64,000 nt of DNA. It comes from Solidesulfovibrio sp. (lineage in GTDB: Bacteria; Desulfobacterota; Desulfovibrionia; Desulfovibrionales; Desulfovibrionaceae). Under the pieces are notes generated by a model. It worked only from the letters and a program-made list of their open reading frames with translations, was not told the origin of the DNA and ran no database searches. The stretch spans positions 1-64,000 of the forward strand of contig NZ_JBCFBA010000025.1 of the NCBI RefSeq assembly GCF_038562415.1. The letters are read 5' to 3'. Positions 26,852 to 35,229 of the stretch are shown here, in pieces. Within the stretch, counting starts at the first letter, position 1. Each line of letters starts with the position of its first letter. A program made the position numbers and the translations under genes.

Positions 26852-27922
26852 CTACTCTCCGTCAAGTAATTTTCCGACCATGCCAGACATGTCGGCCAGG
26901 GTGCACATTGGAATGTCACCGCCGGTTTTTCCCAGGAAATGGACAGGGGCTTTGCCATTGACCGCCAGGCGAACATCATCGATCATCTGGCCGTGGTTCA
27001 TCTCAACGACCAAGATGGACTTGACAGAGGGGGGGAGCTTCGCAAAGGCCTTGTCAGGGAATGGCCAGAGCGTGATGGGGCGGATGTAGCCGACCTTTTT
27101 TCCCTTCTCGCGGAAGGAGGCCACCAGGTCCTTGCACATCCGCCCATGAATGCCGAAGCCGACAACAACGACCGTCGCGTCATCGACCAGCGCCTCTTCC
27201 CACTTCTGCTCGTTTTCCTTGATGGCCGCGTACTTTGCGCGCAGCCGCTCGTTCATTTCATACCCTTGCTGGTGGGTGTAGCTGCCGGTGAGCAGAAACC
27301 GCTTGGGGTGCTCCTTGGTGCCGGTGAAGCGCCAGCCCGCGGTGTCGAAATCGGCGCTGTAGTCATGGGGTTCGGCAAAGGTCGTGGATTCGGTCATCTG
27401 ACACGTCACGCCGTCCACGACAAACATCACCGGCGTGCGATAGGTGTAGGCGAGCCGCACGCTGTGCGGCATGAGGTCGGCGATCTCCTGTCCGCTGGAC
27501 GGGGCGAGCACAATAACCCTGTAATCGCCATGGCCGCCGCCGCGGGTCGCTTGATGGTAGTTGCTCTGCGCCCCCACGATGTCGCCATCGCCAGGCCCCA
27601 CGCGCATGGCATCGAGCATGATACAGGGAAGCTCGCCGGCGGCCATGAAGGAGATGGTCTCCTGCATCAAGGACATGCCCGGACCGGATGTCGAGGTGGC
27701 TCCCAGCTTGCCGGTGCAGGCGTAGCCGGCCAGGGCGTTGGCGACTGCCAGCTCGCTTTCCATCTGCACCATCCGCCCGCCACACTGGGGGAGTCTGGCG
27801 GATGAATATTTCATCACATCGGAAGCGGGGGTGATCGGATACGCGAAGTGGCAGCGCACGCCGCAACGGATCATGCTTTCGGCGAACGCTTCCGTGTTTT
27901 TCAAGAACAGTGTTTCTCTCAT
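26852..27922 (-). CDS. korA: 2-oxoacid:ferredoxin oxidoreductase alpha subunit
   Basis: The 356-residue protein has the pyrimidine-binding fold with FAYPITPASDVMKY near 26-39, QMESELAVANALAGYACTG near 53 and STSGPGMSLMQETISF near 76, and a C-terminal transketolase-C-like domain. The composition (no fused gamma, separate ferredoxin) resembles VOR/KOR/IOR-type enzymes rather than one-chain PFOR. It oxidatively decarboxylates a 2-oxoacid to acyl-CoA, reducing ferredoxin. First gene of the run kor-A-B-C-D, acd, ridA; an operator-like motif lies about 63 bases upstream. Confidence 0.92.
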   Translation of the reverse strand: MRETLFLKNTEAFAESMIRCGVRCHFAYPITPASDVMKYSSARLPQCGGRMVQMESELAVANALAGYACTGKLGATSTSGPGMSLMQETISFMAAGELPCIMLDAMRVGPGDGDIVGAQSNYHQATRGGGHGDYRVIVLAPSSGQEIADLMPHSVRLAYTYRTPVMFVVDGVTCQMTESTTFAEPHDYSADFDTAGWRFTGTKEHPKRFLLTGSYTHQQGYEMNERLRAKYAAIKENEQKWEEALVDDATVVVVGFGIHGRMCKDLVASFREKGKKVGYIRPITLWPFPDKAFAKLPPSVKSILVVEMNHGQMIDDVRLAVNGKAPVHFLGKTGGDIPMCTLADMSGMVGKLLDGE

Positions 27923-27984
27923 GCGTCAGTCTCCTCAGGGTATTCGCCGTCGTCTGGGCCGAGTGTCGCGGAAACCAGTTTGTC

Positions 27985-28008
27985 CCGCATTATGTTATGT
28001 CGTCCCGT
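27985..28008. promoter_or_regulatory. Operator-like motif A, upstream of korA
   Basis: A 24-base element with core GTTATGTCGTCCC, one of five copies in this island. It lies upstream of korA on the opposite strand, next to a possible -10 (TAGTAT on the minus strand). Confidence 0.6.
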
Positions 28009-28037
28009 TAATACTACCCGTCTTTCCCCCTTGCGCC

Positions 28038-28064
28038 AGCGGTTCCGCCGCCGGCGGAACCGCT
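28038..28064 (-). terminator. Stem-loop after the FAD oxidoreductase gene
   Basis: AGCGGTTCCGCC (28038-28049) pairs perfectly with GGCGGAACCGCT (28053-28064), a 12-bp stem with a 3-base loop, just past the stop of the gene at 28089. There is no U-run, so it may be an inefficient terminator or a 3' stabilising element. Confidence 0.5.
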
Positions 28065-28088
28065 GTCCGCGAAGGGGAAAGACCGGGG

Positions 28089-29411
28089 TTAAATCTCGCC
28101 CTTGGCCATCATCGATTCCCACACCAGACGGCATTCGGCGCCGATGGTCCGGAACGGTTCAGGCGGCAGCCAACTGGGTTTCTTGTCGTTTTTTAGATAC
28201 TCCAGCACGTCGCTGTTGATCCCGTTGGCCCACTCGGCGTGGTAGGCCCCCATGGTGAAGGTCTTGACCACGCCGGCACCTTCGCCGACGCTGGAGTAGT
28301 AGATGTTTCCCCGGCGGCCGAACACGGGCTTGGAGTTCATGGTCAGGTGGATGATGCCGGCCCACACGAACTCGAAGTTCACATGCTTGTGGTGGGGGAA
28401 GCGATTGTTGAAAGCCTTCCGCAGCATTCTTCTGGAACGGCGGATCCGCTCGGGCGAGGTGCTCAGCCACGTCGGGTAAATGAAGCCATTGCGGACCAGC
28501 AGGCGATTGTCAGACGTAAAGCGCACGGTCGTGCCCGCCGGATGGGCGGAGGTCACGCCCCAGGGATGCACGTCCTTGAAATCGGTCAATTCCTGCTCGT
28601 TGAGTTGCCGCGAGAGCGCGCCAAAGGAAATGACCGGACAGAAGGGGCCCTTGGACAAGCCGAATTCTTCGACAAAAGGACCGGCGGTCACGACAACGGC
28701 CTTGCAGCGCACGCGTTTCCCATTGACCAGCGCCACGATCGGTTCCGTCCCGTCATCGTCGATGCGAAGGACCGGGGTTTCCTCGAACACATGGACGTTT
28801 TTCGGCAGGACCGTAAACATGCCGCGCAGCACATCCGCCGGGTTGACCAGCGCCGTGCCGGGGTTGAAGAGGGCCTTTTTGTAGTACCGGGTACCGAATC
28901 GCCGCGAAAGTTCTTCCGCTTCGATATACCGATACTTGACGCCCAAATCATCAAGGTCCTTCGCCTCGTGATCCAGGTGCTTGAAGGCGCCGGGTTCGTA
29001 GGCGGCAAGATACTTGCCGCAGTCGTCCCAGTCGACCTTCAAGTCATGATCCTTGATGATGTTGCGCATCTTCGCCAGGGAACTCAGGTTCAGCTGCACG
29101 CACCACTTCTTGTCTTCAAGCGTGGAGTCGTCCGATCCGAAAGCATGCGGGACATCAATGAGGAACCCGGCATTTTTGCCGCTGTCGTTGTTGCCGATAC
29201 GGATCGCCTCGAAAACAGCGACCTTGGCCTCCGGGTTCAGTTCGGCGAAGCGCCAGGCGGCCCCGAATCCACCATAACCGCCCCCCACGACAACGAAGTC
29301 ATACTTATCCAGGATTTCGTGACGGAGATGGAATTGGTGCGTTTTGAATGAAGAAGTCTCAAGCCAACCAGAAGGTCCGAGTTCGGCAGGAAAAATCTTG
29401 ACCTCTGACAT
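28089..29411 (-). CDS. FAD-dependent amine/amino-acid oxidoreductase (DAO family)
   Basis: The 440-residue start MSEVKIF was chosen because GGAGG lies 8 bases before it; an ATG 21 bases upstream lacks a site. The dinucleotide fold is VVVGGGYGGFGAAWRFAEL (about 41-59) with acidic FEAIRIGNNDSGKNAG following. The C-terminal half keeps the DAO-fold strand pattern (YYSSVGEGAGVVKTF). It resembles PuuB/glycine-oxidase-type proteins but is not a clear match to one. It probably oxidises a C-N bond to an imine; in an anaerobe electrons would go to a carrier, not oxygen. Substrate unknown. Confidence 0.8.
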   Translation of the reverse strand: MSEVKIFPAELGPSGWLETSSFKTHQFHLRHEILDKYDFVVVGGGYGGFGAAWRFAELNPEAKVAVFEAIRIGNNDSGKNAGFLIDVPHAFGSDDSTLEDKKWCVQLNLSSLAKMRNIIKDHDLKVDWDDCGKYLAAYEPGAFKHLDHEAKDLDDLGVKYRYIEAEELSRRFGTRYYKKALFNPGTALVNPADVLRGMFTVLPKNVHVFEETPVLRIDDDGTEPIVALVNGKRVRCKAVVVTAGPFVEEFGLSKGPFCPVISFGALSRQLNEQELTDFKDVHPWGVTSAHPAGTTVRFTSDNRLLVRNGFIYPTWLSTSPERIRRSRRMLRKAFNNRFPHHKHVNFEFVWAGIIHLTMNSKPVFGRRGNIYYSSVGEGAGVVKTFTMGAYHAEWANGINSDVLEYLKNDKKPSWLPPEPFRTIGAECRLVWESMMAKGEI

Positions 29412-29437
29412 TGAAAGATCCTCCATGTTCAACTATT

Positions 29438-29461
29438 CCGGAATAAGTTACGTTGTTCCAT
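29438..29461. promoter_or_regulatory. Operator-like motif B, upstream of the FAD gene
   Basis: A weaker copy of the 24-base element, core GTTACGTTGTTCC, 27 bases before the FAD-gene start. Its right half departs from the other four copies. Confidence 0.5.
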
Positions 29462-29543
29462 ATCGTTGGCCTGCAAAGCCATCCAGACGACCACTCTTTC
29501 CGAAAAGACCGCGCCTGGCGCCCGCAGGGGGCACGAAGCGCCT

Positions 29544-30905
29544 TCAGTTCTTGACCGATGCCGAAGGAACGGCAGCCAGGGCCGGGCTCCCGTCTCCGAG
29601 TGCGTCGGGCTTGCGGAACTTGTCCGACGTTTCAGGCGCCCAAATCTGGCACACCACGCCACCAATGATCAACGTCGCGATACAGCCGCCGAGGGAGGCG
29701 AAGACACCGAATTTCTCACTGACAATGGGCAGCAGGAACGTTCCCCCCGCAGCGCCGATACGGCTGATGGCGACAGTCAAGCCCACACCGGAGGCACGCA
29801 ACTCGGTGGGGAAAAGCTCGGGGGGATATGAGAACTCCAAGACAATGGAAATCGCCAGCACCAGGGAAAAGGCGGCGAGGAGAAAGAGTGCGATTTGCCC
29901 AGGCATGCCCTGCCACACCGTCATAACAGTCAAAATCGCGGCAGCCAGATAAAAGGTCCAGAGCAAATAGGCTCGCCGGGAAATCCTATCGATGAGCCAT
30001 GTGCCAATGAGCACACCCGCCATGGTCAAGGCATTGTACAGAATGCCGGACGCATTCGGATTTTCGATTTTCAGGTCGGACAAGACAAGGGGCAGGAAAA
30101 TGCTGATGGCGAAAAAAGGCAAGACCTGCGCGGCAAAAAACACACCGGAAACGAGGGTGTTGAAACGAAGTTCCTTGCTGAAAAGCGCGAACCAGGAGAC
30201 GGACCGCGTGGATTCGCTGATCGCCGGCAGCACATACTGCGTGCCGAGGTACCGCTGCACGAGGCCAAGCGCCTCGGCATTCCTCCCCTTGCCGGCAAGC
30301 CAGCCCGGAGACTCCGGAATGCCAATGCGCAACAGCAACGTAATCACGCCAGGCACAGCGGACGTACACAAGATCATGCGCCAGCTCACCTCGCCGAGGC
30401 TATTGAGGAAAACACCGGCGGCATACGAAATGACATACCCAATTGTCCAAAACACGAGAAGCCAGCTCAAGATACGTGGCCGCAACCCGCGCGGACTCCA
30501 TTCGCTCAGCAAGGCGATACCGACCGTATAGTCCGCGCCGATCGTCATTCCCAGGAAAAAGCGGAGGATCGCCAAGGCCAGCGGATCGGAAACAAGGAAC
30601 TGCGCCGCGGATAACAGCACGGAAGCGCAAATGACCGCCGGGAAGAGAAACTTTCTGCCGATGCGGTCGGCCACCGACCCGATGATGAGACTCCCGAAGA
30701 GAATCCCGAGCAAGGCTCCCGCCCCGATAAGGCCCAACCAGAACGAGGTCAGTCCCAATGGTTTCGTCGCATAGCTCAAGGCGATGCCGACGATGCCGAG
30801 CGTGTAGCCATCGCAGATCTGCCCCATGAATGCGCCGGCCCGGATTTTGCGATGGATAGCGGAGAAAGGGGCCTCTTCAAAACTGTACGTTTGCTGTTCT
30901 GCCAT
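29544..30905 (-). CDS. MFS transporter (second, catabolic island)
   Basis: The 453-residue protein starts after CGAGGAGCCAACG. It has 12 hydrophobic segments and the MFS motifs DRIGRKFLFP (loop 2-3), LSEWSPRGLRPR, RIGIPESPGWL (central) and WLIDRISRRAYLL (8-9). It is related to the 21035 carrier but distinct in sequence. A strong sigma-70 promoter and an operator copy lie 220-280 bases upstream. Its regulation matches that of the FAD enzyme, kor operon and porin, so it probably imports their substrate. Confidence 0.87.
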   Translation of the reverse strand: MAEQQTYSFEEAPFSAIHRKIRAGAFMGQICDGYTLGIVGIALSYATKPLGLTSFWLGLIGAGALLGILFGSLIIGSVADRIGRKFLFPAVICASVLLSAAQFLVSDPLALAILRFFLGMTIGADYTVGIALLSEWSPRGLRPRILSWLLVFWTIGYVISYAAGVFLNSLGEVSWRMILCTSAVPGVITLLLRIGIPESPGWLAGKGRNAEALGLVQRYLGTQYVLPAISESTRSVSWFALFSKELRFNTLVSGVFFAAQVLPFFAISIFLPLVLSDLKIENPNASGILYNALTMAGVLIGTWLIDRISRRAYLLWTFYLAAAILTVMTVWQGMPGQIALFLLAAFSLVLAISIVLEFSYPPELFPTELRASGVGLTVAISRIGAAGGTFLLPIVSEKFGVFASLGGCIATLIIGGVVCQIWAPETSDKFRKPDALGDGSPALAAVPSASVKN

Positions 30906-31125
30906 CGTTGGCTCCTCGATAGAAGGTTTATAAACGGTGCTCTTCCCCTTCCCGTCTTGGATCCCCGCTTGGCGGGGACCATGACTGCCATCGCTTCGTG
31001 AGCCGGTTGCCCCTCACGAAATGCATCCACCTTGCCTGCGACCCGGGCACAGCGCCAGGCTGCAGCGCACGACCGTTCAACCGAAACCATTTTCGAACCC
31101 GTTCAGTGGGTTCAACAATCTAGTT

Positions 31126-31149
31126 CCGAATTGTGTTACGTCGTACCGT
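31126..31149. promoter_or_regulatory. Operator-like motif C, MFS promoter
   Basis: Copy of the 24-base element, core GTTACGTCGTACC, placed 8 bases past the -10 of the minus-strand MFS promoter. It would cover the transcription start, as repressor sites do. Confidence 0.65.
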
Positions 31150-31156
31150 TTTTTGA

Positions 31157-31185
31157 AACCTATTCCCGCGCCCACCCCCTGTCAA
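31157..31185 (-). promoter_or_regulatory. Sigma-70 promoter of the second MFS gene
   Basis: On the minus strand, TTGACA (31180-31185) and TAGGTT (31157-31162) are separated by exactly 17 bases. Confidence 0.65.
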
Positions 31186-31431
31186 GCGCTAATCAACGGG
31201 TGGCCGCATTTCCTCCGACCCGCGATTGTGAAAAAAAGATCAATTCAGACCCGGGCCTGCGGCGCGATACCGGGAAACCCCGCCAATCCCTGCCTGCTCC
31301 GGCATATCACCGAGGCAACCGGAACCGGGCCGCTTCGATACGACAAACCACCGCGGCGCCATCCGCGGCGGCGGACCTCTCGGAACAGCCAACCGGGCCG
31401 TTGCCATGGCTCCTTCCGGGGCAAACGGCCC

Positions 31432-31460
31432 TTGACAGTGCCGGGGCATCCGACTAGATT
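31432..31460 (+). promoter_or_regulatory. Sigma-70 promoter of the porin gene
   Basis: TTGACA at 31432-31437, 17-base spacer, TAGATT at 31455-31460. Operator copy D begins directly behind it. Confidence 0.7.
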
Positions 31461-31484
31461 TTGGGACATCGTAACATAATTCGG
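31461..31484. promoter_or_regulatory. Operator-like motif D, porin promoter
   Basis: Inverted copy of the 24-base element (minus-strand core GTTACGATGTCCC) abutting the porin -10, about 145 bases before the porin start. Confidence 0.65.
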
Positions 31485-31627
31485 GATGACTCCGAAGTTC
31501 GCTGGCGACCGGGATGCCCCGCTTCCCGCCTGAAGAAATCCCCTGCTGCGCCCTTTTGCCAGCTCCGCCTGCCGCCGGAAGGGACGCCGCTGCGCAACCT
31601 GTAACCTGCAACCTGGAGGAAGGACCG

Positions 31628-33100
31628 ATGCGACGAATTGCCTTATTGTTCTGTCTTGCCGCCCTGGCCCTGGGGACGACGATGGCCCAGGCCGCGACCG
31701 AGGTCCGCATGGTGGGAGATGCCTTGATTTTTGGGAATTTCTTCGCCAACCAGAATTTCACCGGCTGGAACAGGCCCGCCTGGACCAGCGACGTGCCCAC
31801 CTGGACTGGCGCCGGCACCCAGACAGAGGACCGCTTTCAGGTGTGGGAACGTTTCCGCGTGCGTGCGGATTTCGTTGCCAGCGAAGCCGTAAAATTTCGT
31901 TTGGGCTTGAAGATCCAGGACATCTGGGGGCACGGCACCTACACCGCCGCCAACCCTTCCGCGGCCATCCAGGTCTACCAGGCCTTCCTGCAGTTCAAAT
32001 GGCCCGGCACGGACATCCAACTGACGGCCGGCCTGCAGGACCTGTCCTTGCCGACCAGCGCGTTCTTCTGCGATTCCGTGGTGTTCGGCGGCGACCGCGC
32101 TGCCGCCCTCGTCATCCAGGCTCCGCTGCTCGCGGACACCCTGTCCGTCAGCGCCGGCTTCGCCCGTATGATCGACAAAAACAGGACCTTTGACACGACC
32201 ACCACCCAGGTCGGCGACGAGTTGGACCTGTACTTCCTGACCCTGACCGCCGTCGGCCCGGGATTCACGACCACGCCCTGGGCCGCCGCCACCGTGGCCG
32301 GCCGCGACGCCAGCTATTACACCACCTACTCCTTCGCCAACACGACCTTTGCGGAAAACCTGCTTTCGGCCGGGTCCCTGCTCGCCCCGAACAAGTGGAA
32401 AAACAACCAGAATCCCTATTTCTGGGTGGGCGACACCTTCGAGATCACGGCGCTCGACCCCATCAAGTTCTACGGCGACGTGATCTATGGCGCCGGCGCC
32501 ATGGCCGATCGCAAAAAAAGCAAACGCCAAGGCTGGTTCATCGACCTCGGCGCGGAATACACCGGGTTCGACATGGTCACGCCGAAGATTTTCGGCTGGT
32601 GGTCCACCGGCGAGGACAAGTCCAACCGCAACGGCAGCGAGCGCCTGCCGGTCATCGAATCCTGCTGGGGTCCGGGCAACAGCTTCCTGTTTGACAACTA
32701 CCAGGACCTCTACATGAACAGCAACATGGGCATGAGCATCGTGGGCAACTGGGGCATCGGCGCCTCCCTGGACAATATCGCCTTTGTGGAGAAGCTGTCC
32801 CATCGCCTGACCTTCACCTACCTCCATGGAAACAATGCGGCCCGGGCCATCCGCGACCTGAACACGGTCCTGGGAAGCAACCCGTATTTCCAGATGGGCC
32901 ACGACCTGACATCCAACGAATATGTACTCGGTGCGAACCTCGACAACAAATACATGATTTACGAAAACCTGGCCTTGCTTCTGGAAACAGGCTGGGCTCA
33001 TGGGGAATTCCAAAAAAGCGTCTGGGGAAAGCGTCTTGTTGACGCGTCACGCAATGGGGATACCTGGAAAGTCGCGTTCGGATTCCAATACAAGTTCTAG
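31628..33100 (+). CDS. Outer-membrane homotrimeric porin
   Basis: The 490-residue protein starts after GGAGGAAGGACCG. The signal peptide ends at ...TTMAQAA (about residue 22). The mature part has alternating beta-strand character (FRVRADFVASEAVKFRLGLK, ADTLSVSAGFARM) and ends KVAFGFQYKF with a terminal Phe, the outer-membrane sorting signature. It matches the porin family common in Desulfovibrio. It is the sole plus-strand gene in the island, has its own promoter and operator copy, and ends at a good terminator. It probably admits the island's substrate to the periplasm. Confidence 0.88.
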   Translation: MRRIALLFCLAALALGTTMAQAATEVRMVGDALIFGNFFANQNFTGWNRPAWTSDVPTWTGAGTQTEDRFQVWERFRVRADFVASEAVKFRLGLKIQDIWGHGTYTAANPSAAIQVYQAFLQFKWPGTDIQLTAGLQDLSLPTSAFFCDSVVFGGDRAAALVIQAPLLADTLSVSAGFARMIDKNRTFDTTTTQVGDELDLYFLTLTAVGPGFTTTPWAAATVAGRDASYYTTYSFANTTFAENLLSAGSLLAPNKWKNNQNPYFWVGDTFEITALDPIKFYGDVIYGAGAMADRKKSKRQGWFIDLGAEYTGFDMVTPKIFGWWSTGEDKSNRNGSERLPVIESCWGPGNSFLFDNYQDLYMNSNMGMSIVGNWGIGASLDNIAFVEKLSHRLTFTYLHGNNAARAIRDLNTVLGSNPYFQMGHDLTSNEYVLGANLDNKYMIYENLALLLETGWAHGEFQKSVWGKRLVDASRNGDTWKVAFGFQYKF

Positions 33101-33130
33101 AAGACGTCTTTCCACGCAGCGCAATTGCCT

Positions 33131-33157
33131 GGCCGGAACCTTCTGGTTCCGGCCTTT
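33131..33157 (+). terminator. Rho-independent terminator after porin
   Basis: GGCCGGAACC and GGTTCCGGCC form a perfect 10-bp stem with a TTCT loop, followed by TTTT. Confidence 0.85.
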
Positions 33158-33201
33158 TGCTTGCCCATGGGCACAGGGTTCTTGAAAATCCGTCCGAGGG
33201 G

Positions 33202-33260
33202 TTGACTTTTCCGCCAACGCGGCTAGGCTGTAAAAAACGGTACGGCGTAACTTAATTCGG
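33202..33260 (+). promoter_or_regulatory. Promoter and operator-like motif E before the radical SAM gene
   Basis: TTGACT at 33202-33207 and TAGGCT at 33224-33229 (16-base spacer) are followed at 33237-33260 by an inverted copy of the 24-base element (minus-strand core GTTACGCCGTACC). The layout is that of the porin and MFS promoters, so the radical SAM/HD pair appears to share their regulator. Confidence 0.65.
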
Positions 33261-33318
33261 TATAAATGCCTAACGCATTATTTTTCCGAGCAAATCTTCT
33301 GAACACGGAGGTGGCACC

Positions 33319-34362
33319 ATGCGATTGCAACCCGTAGGCTATAGTCATCTCGGCAGGTCCCATTCCGATGGCATACGGTATGTCTGGAAGCTCCTTGAAA
33401 AATCGCCATTTGTTGAAAGCGCCGCATTTAAGACCCGGGCAAAAATTCCGACAGCTGCGCATGACAAGCATATTTCGGCGTACACGACTTCTGTCAGTTC
33501 TGGATGCGCACTGACATCCGGCCGGATACCATGTAAATTTTGTCGGACAGGGAATACGTTGCGTTTTTCCGGACCGCTGACGGCGAAGGAAATCGCCATG
33601 CAAAATATCTTCATGGTCATGTCGGATATCGATCAACCCGTAAACGACCCTGTACTCAACAATCTTCGGGAATTCGCGTATATGGGACAAGGTGAACCTG
33701 GTTTTTCCTATACGCAGCTGCGCCAGGCCATACGCATCACAGACCAGGCGATGCGTTTTCTCAAACAAAGAGTTCACAGGCACATCGTGGCAACAAGCGG
33801 TGTGGTCGAGATGGTTGACGCTCTTATCTGCGATCTCAAGAATAATTTTTTCGAAGACACAAGAGTAACGTTTCACTATTCGCTTCACGCCACGCAACAC
33901 AGAACGGATGTAATGCCCATCAATACCCTTTATGACTTCAAGGACATTGTCAAACGATTGCCGGCATTGCAAAAACTGACTGGCGAAAAACCGTGCGTCG
34001 GCGTGCTGATTTTCAAAGACTATTGCAATAGGGATAATCCGCAACACTACTCGACGAACGAGGAAGAAATACAAAGGATGGCAGACCTGCTTGATCCCGA
34101 GGTGTGTCGCATCAGCTTGTGCGAATTCAATCCATGCGACAACATCGGCACGAACGCCGCGGTCAGTCCTGCGGAAGCCTCGCGACTTGTAGAGAAACTC
34201 GAAGAGAGAGGTTTTCAAGTCAAGCTCTTCGCCTCTTTTGGACAGCAGGAAAACACAGCCTGTGGACTACTCGGCGGCACGATGCCGGACCAGCTGGCCG
34301 ATGAGGCCATCTTATCCCGATACATCCGGGCTTCCTCCCTCATAGAAACGGTTTGCAATTGA
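33319..34362 (+). CDS. RlmN/Cfr-like radical SAM protein with altered cysteine motif
   Basis: The 347-residue protein starts after GGAGGTGGCACC. Its core follows RlmN: YMGQGEP (121-127), VATSGVVEMV, HYSLHATQHRTDVMPIN, SLCEFNPCDN and a C-terminal ACGLLGG with C315 where RlmN carries its methyl-carrying Cys. Two departures: the Fe-S ligands are C63, C72 and C75 (CX8CX2C instead of CX3CX2C), and the position of the resolving Cys is T56. The N-terminal RNA-binding part is short. Classic rRNA methylation is therefore doubtful. GC is lower than its neighbours, suggesting transfer. Confidence 0.75.
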   Translation: MRLQPVGYSHLGRSHSDGIRYVWKLLEKSPFVESAAFKTRAKIPTAAHDKHISAYTTSVSSGCALTSGRIPCKFCRTGNTLRFSGPLTAKEIAMQNIFMVMSDIDQPVNDPVLNNLREFAYMGQGEPGFSYTQLRQAIRITDQAMRFLKQRVHRHIVATSGVVEMVDALICDLKNNFFEDTRVTFHYSLHATQHRTDVMPINTLYDFKDIVKRLPALQKLTGEKPCVGVLIFKDYCNRDNPQHYSTNEEEIQRMADLLDPEVCRISLCEFNPCDNIGTNAAVSPAEASRLVEKLEERGFQVKLFASFGQQENTACGLLGGTMPDQLADEAILSRYIRASSLIETVCN

Positions 34363-34419
34363 TGCGTCACGAATGCTACTCCAAAAACATGCCAAATTCT
34401 CTTGCTGGAGAGAGGGTTC

Positions 34420-34992
34420 ATGGATTACACCGCACTTGAAGGAATACTGGTGTTCATTAAAAAAGCAGAAAACCTTAAAAACACCCTTCGGTATTCATTT
34501 ACGTCAAACGGGAGTCAAGAGAGTTCTGCGGAGCACAGTTGGAGACTCAGCCTCCTTGTTATGATGTGTGCGGGCGCATTTCCTGGCTTGAACCTTGAAA
34601 GAGCGCTCAAACTGGCCATAATTCACGATTTGCCAGAAGCTATCTGTGGAGATACCCCCGCAATATATCAAGAAGAATATGCAACAAAAGCTACCAAGGA
34701 ACGAAACGCGCTTAGCGAAATAATTCAGTCGCTGACGATTGAAACGCAAAATAATATCATTGAACTATGGGAAGAATACGAAAACGCAACAACGGAAGAA
34801 GCAAAATATGTAAAATGCCTCGACAAACTCGAAACGCTCATCCAGCATAACCAGGGTATCAACCCTATTGAATTCAACTATGAATTCAATATTACGTATG
34901 GCAATGAACTTGTGGCGGACAATAAAATTTTCTCAAAATTGAAACAGATGATTGATGTCGAGACACAGCGGCATATCGAACGAGTTTCTTGA
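34420..34992 (+). CDS. HD-domain phosphohydrolase, YfbR/HDDC2-like
   Basis: The 190-residue protein starts after GGAGAGAGGGTTC. Metal and catalytic residues of the HD fold are in place: H39 (SSAEHSW), H69-D70 (AIIHDLPEA) and D135 (KCLDKLETL), with GDTP near 78 as in 5'-deoxynucleotidases of the YfbR/HDDC2 family. It lies 57 bases after the radical SAM gene, same strand, with similar low-GC composition. It probably dephosphorylates a nucleotide; whether that is the radical SAM product or cofactor is inference. Confidence 0.8.
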   Translation: MDYTALEGILVFIKKAENLKNTLRYSFTSNGSQESSAEHSWRLSLLVMMCAGAFPGLNLERALKLAIIHDLPEAICGDTPAIYQEEYATKATKERNALSEIIQSLTIETQNNIIELWEEYENATTEEAKYVKCLDKLETLIQHNQGINPIEFNYEFNITYGNELVADNKIFSKLKQMIDVETQRHIERVS

Positions 34993-35229
34993 TGCATGAC
35001 TGGCCTGCAACGAAAACTTGGCAAGCCTCTAGAAAAGGACGAATGGCACCGGGGTATTTGGGCTGGTTATCCTCGACGAGCGGCCCAAAAGGCGCTGTCA
35101 AGTCTATGCGCCGATTCCTCGACCAGATGGAGATTGAAGGAGGAATGTTTTTTTAATACAATTATTACGTGTGTGCGGCAAAAGAGACGAGCCAGCCCTG
35201 AAAATGCATTGGAACACCTTGGGGGCTAC

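Larger units (their letters stand above)
30906..31627. promoter_or_regulatory. Divergent control region between MFS and porin
   Basis: No gene is supported in these 722 bases. It holds two opposed promoters, each followed by an operator copy (listed separately), and a 5' leader hairpin TCCCCGC/GCGGGGA at 30962-30978 in the MFS transcript. The centre (31190-31430) shows no clear signal. Confidence 0.6.
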
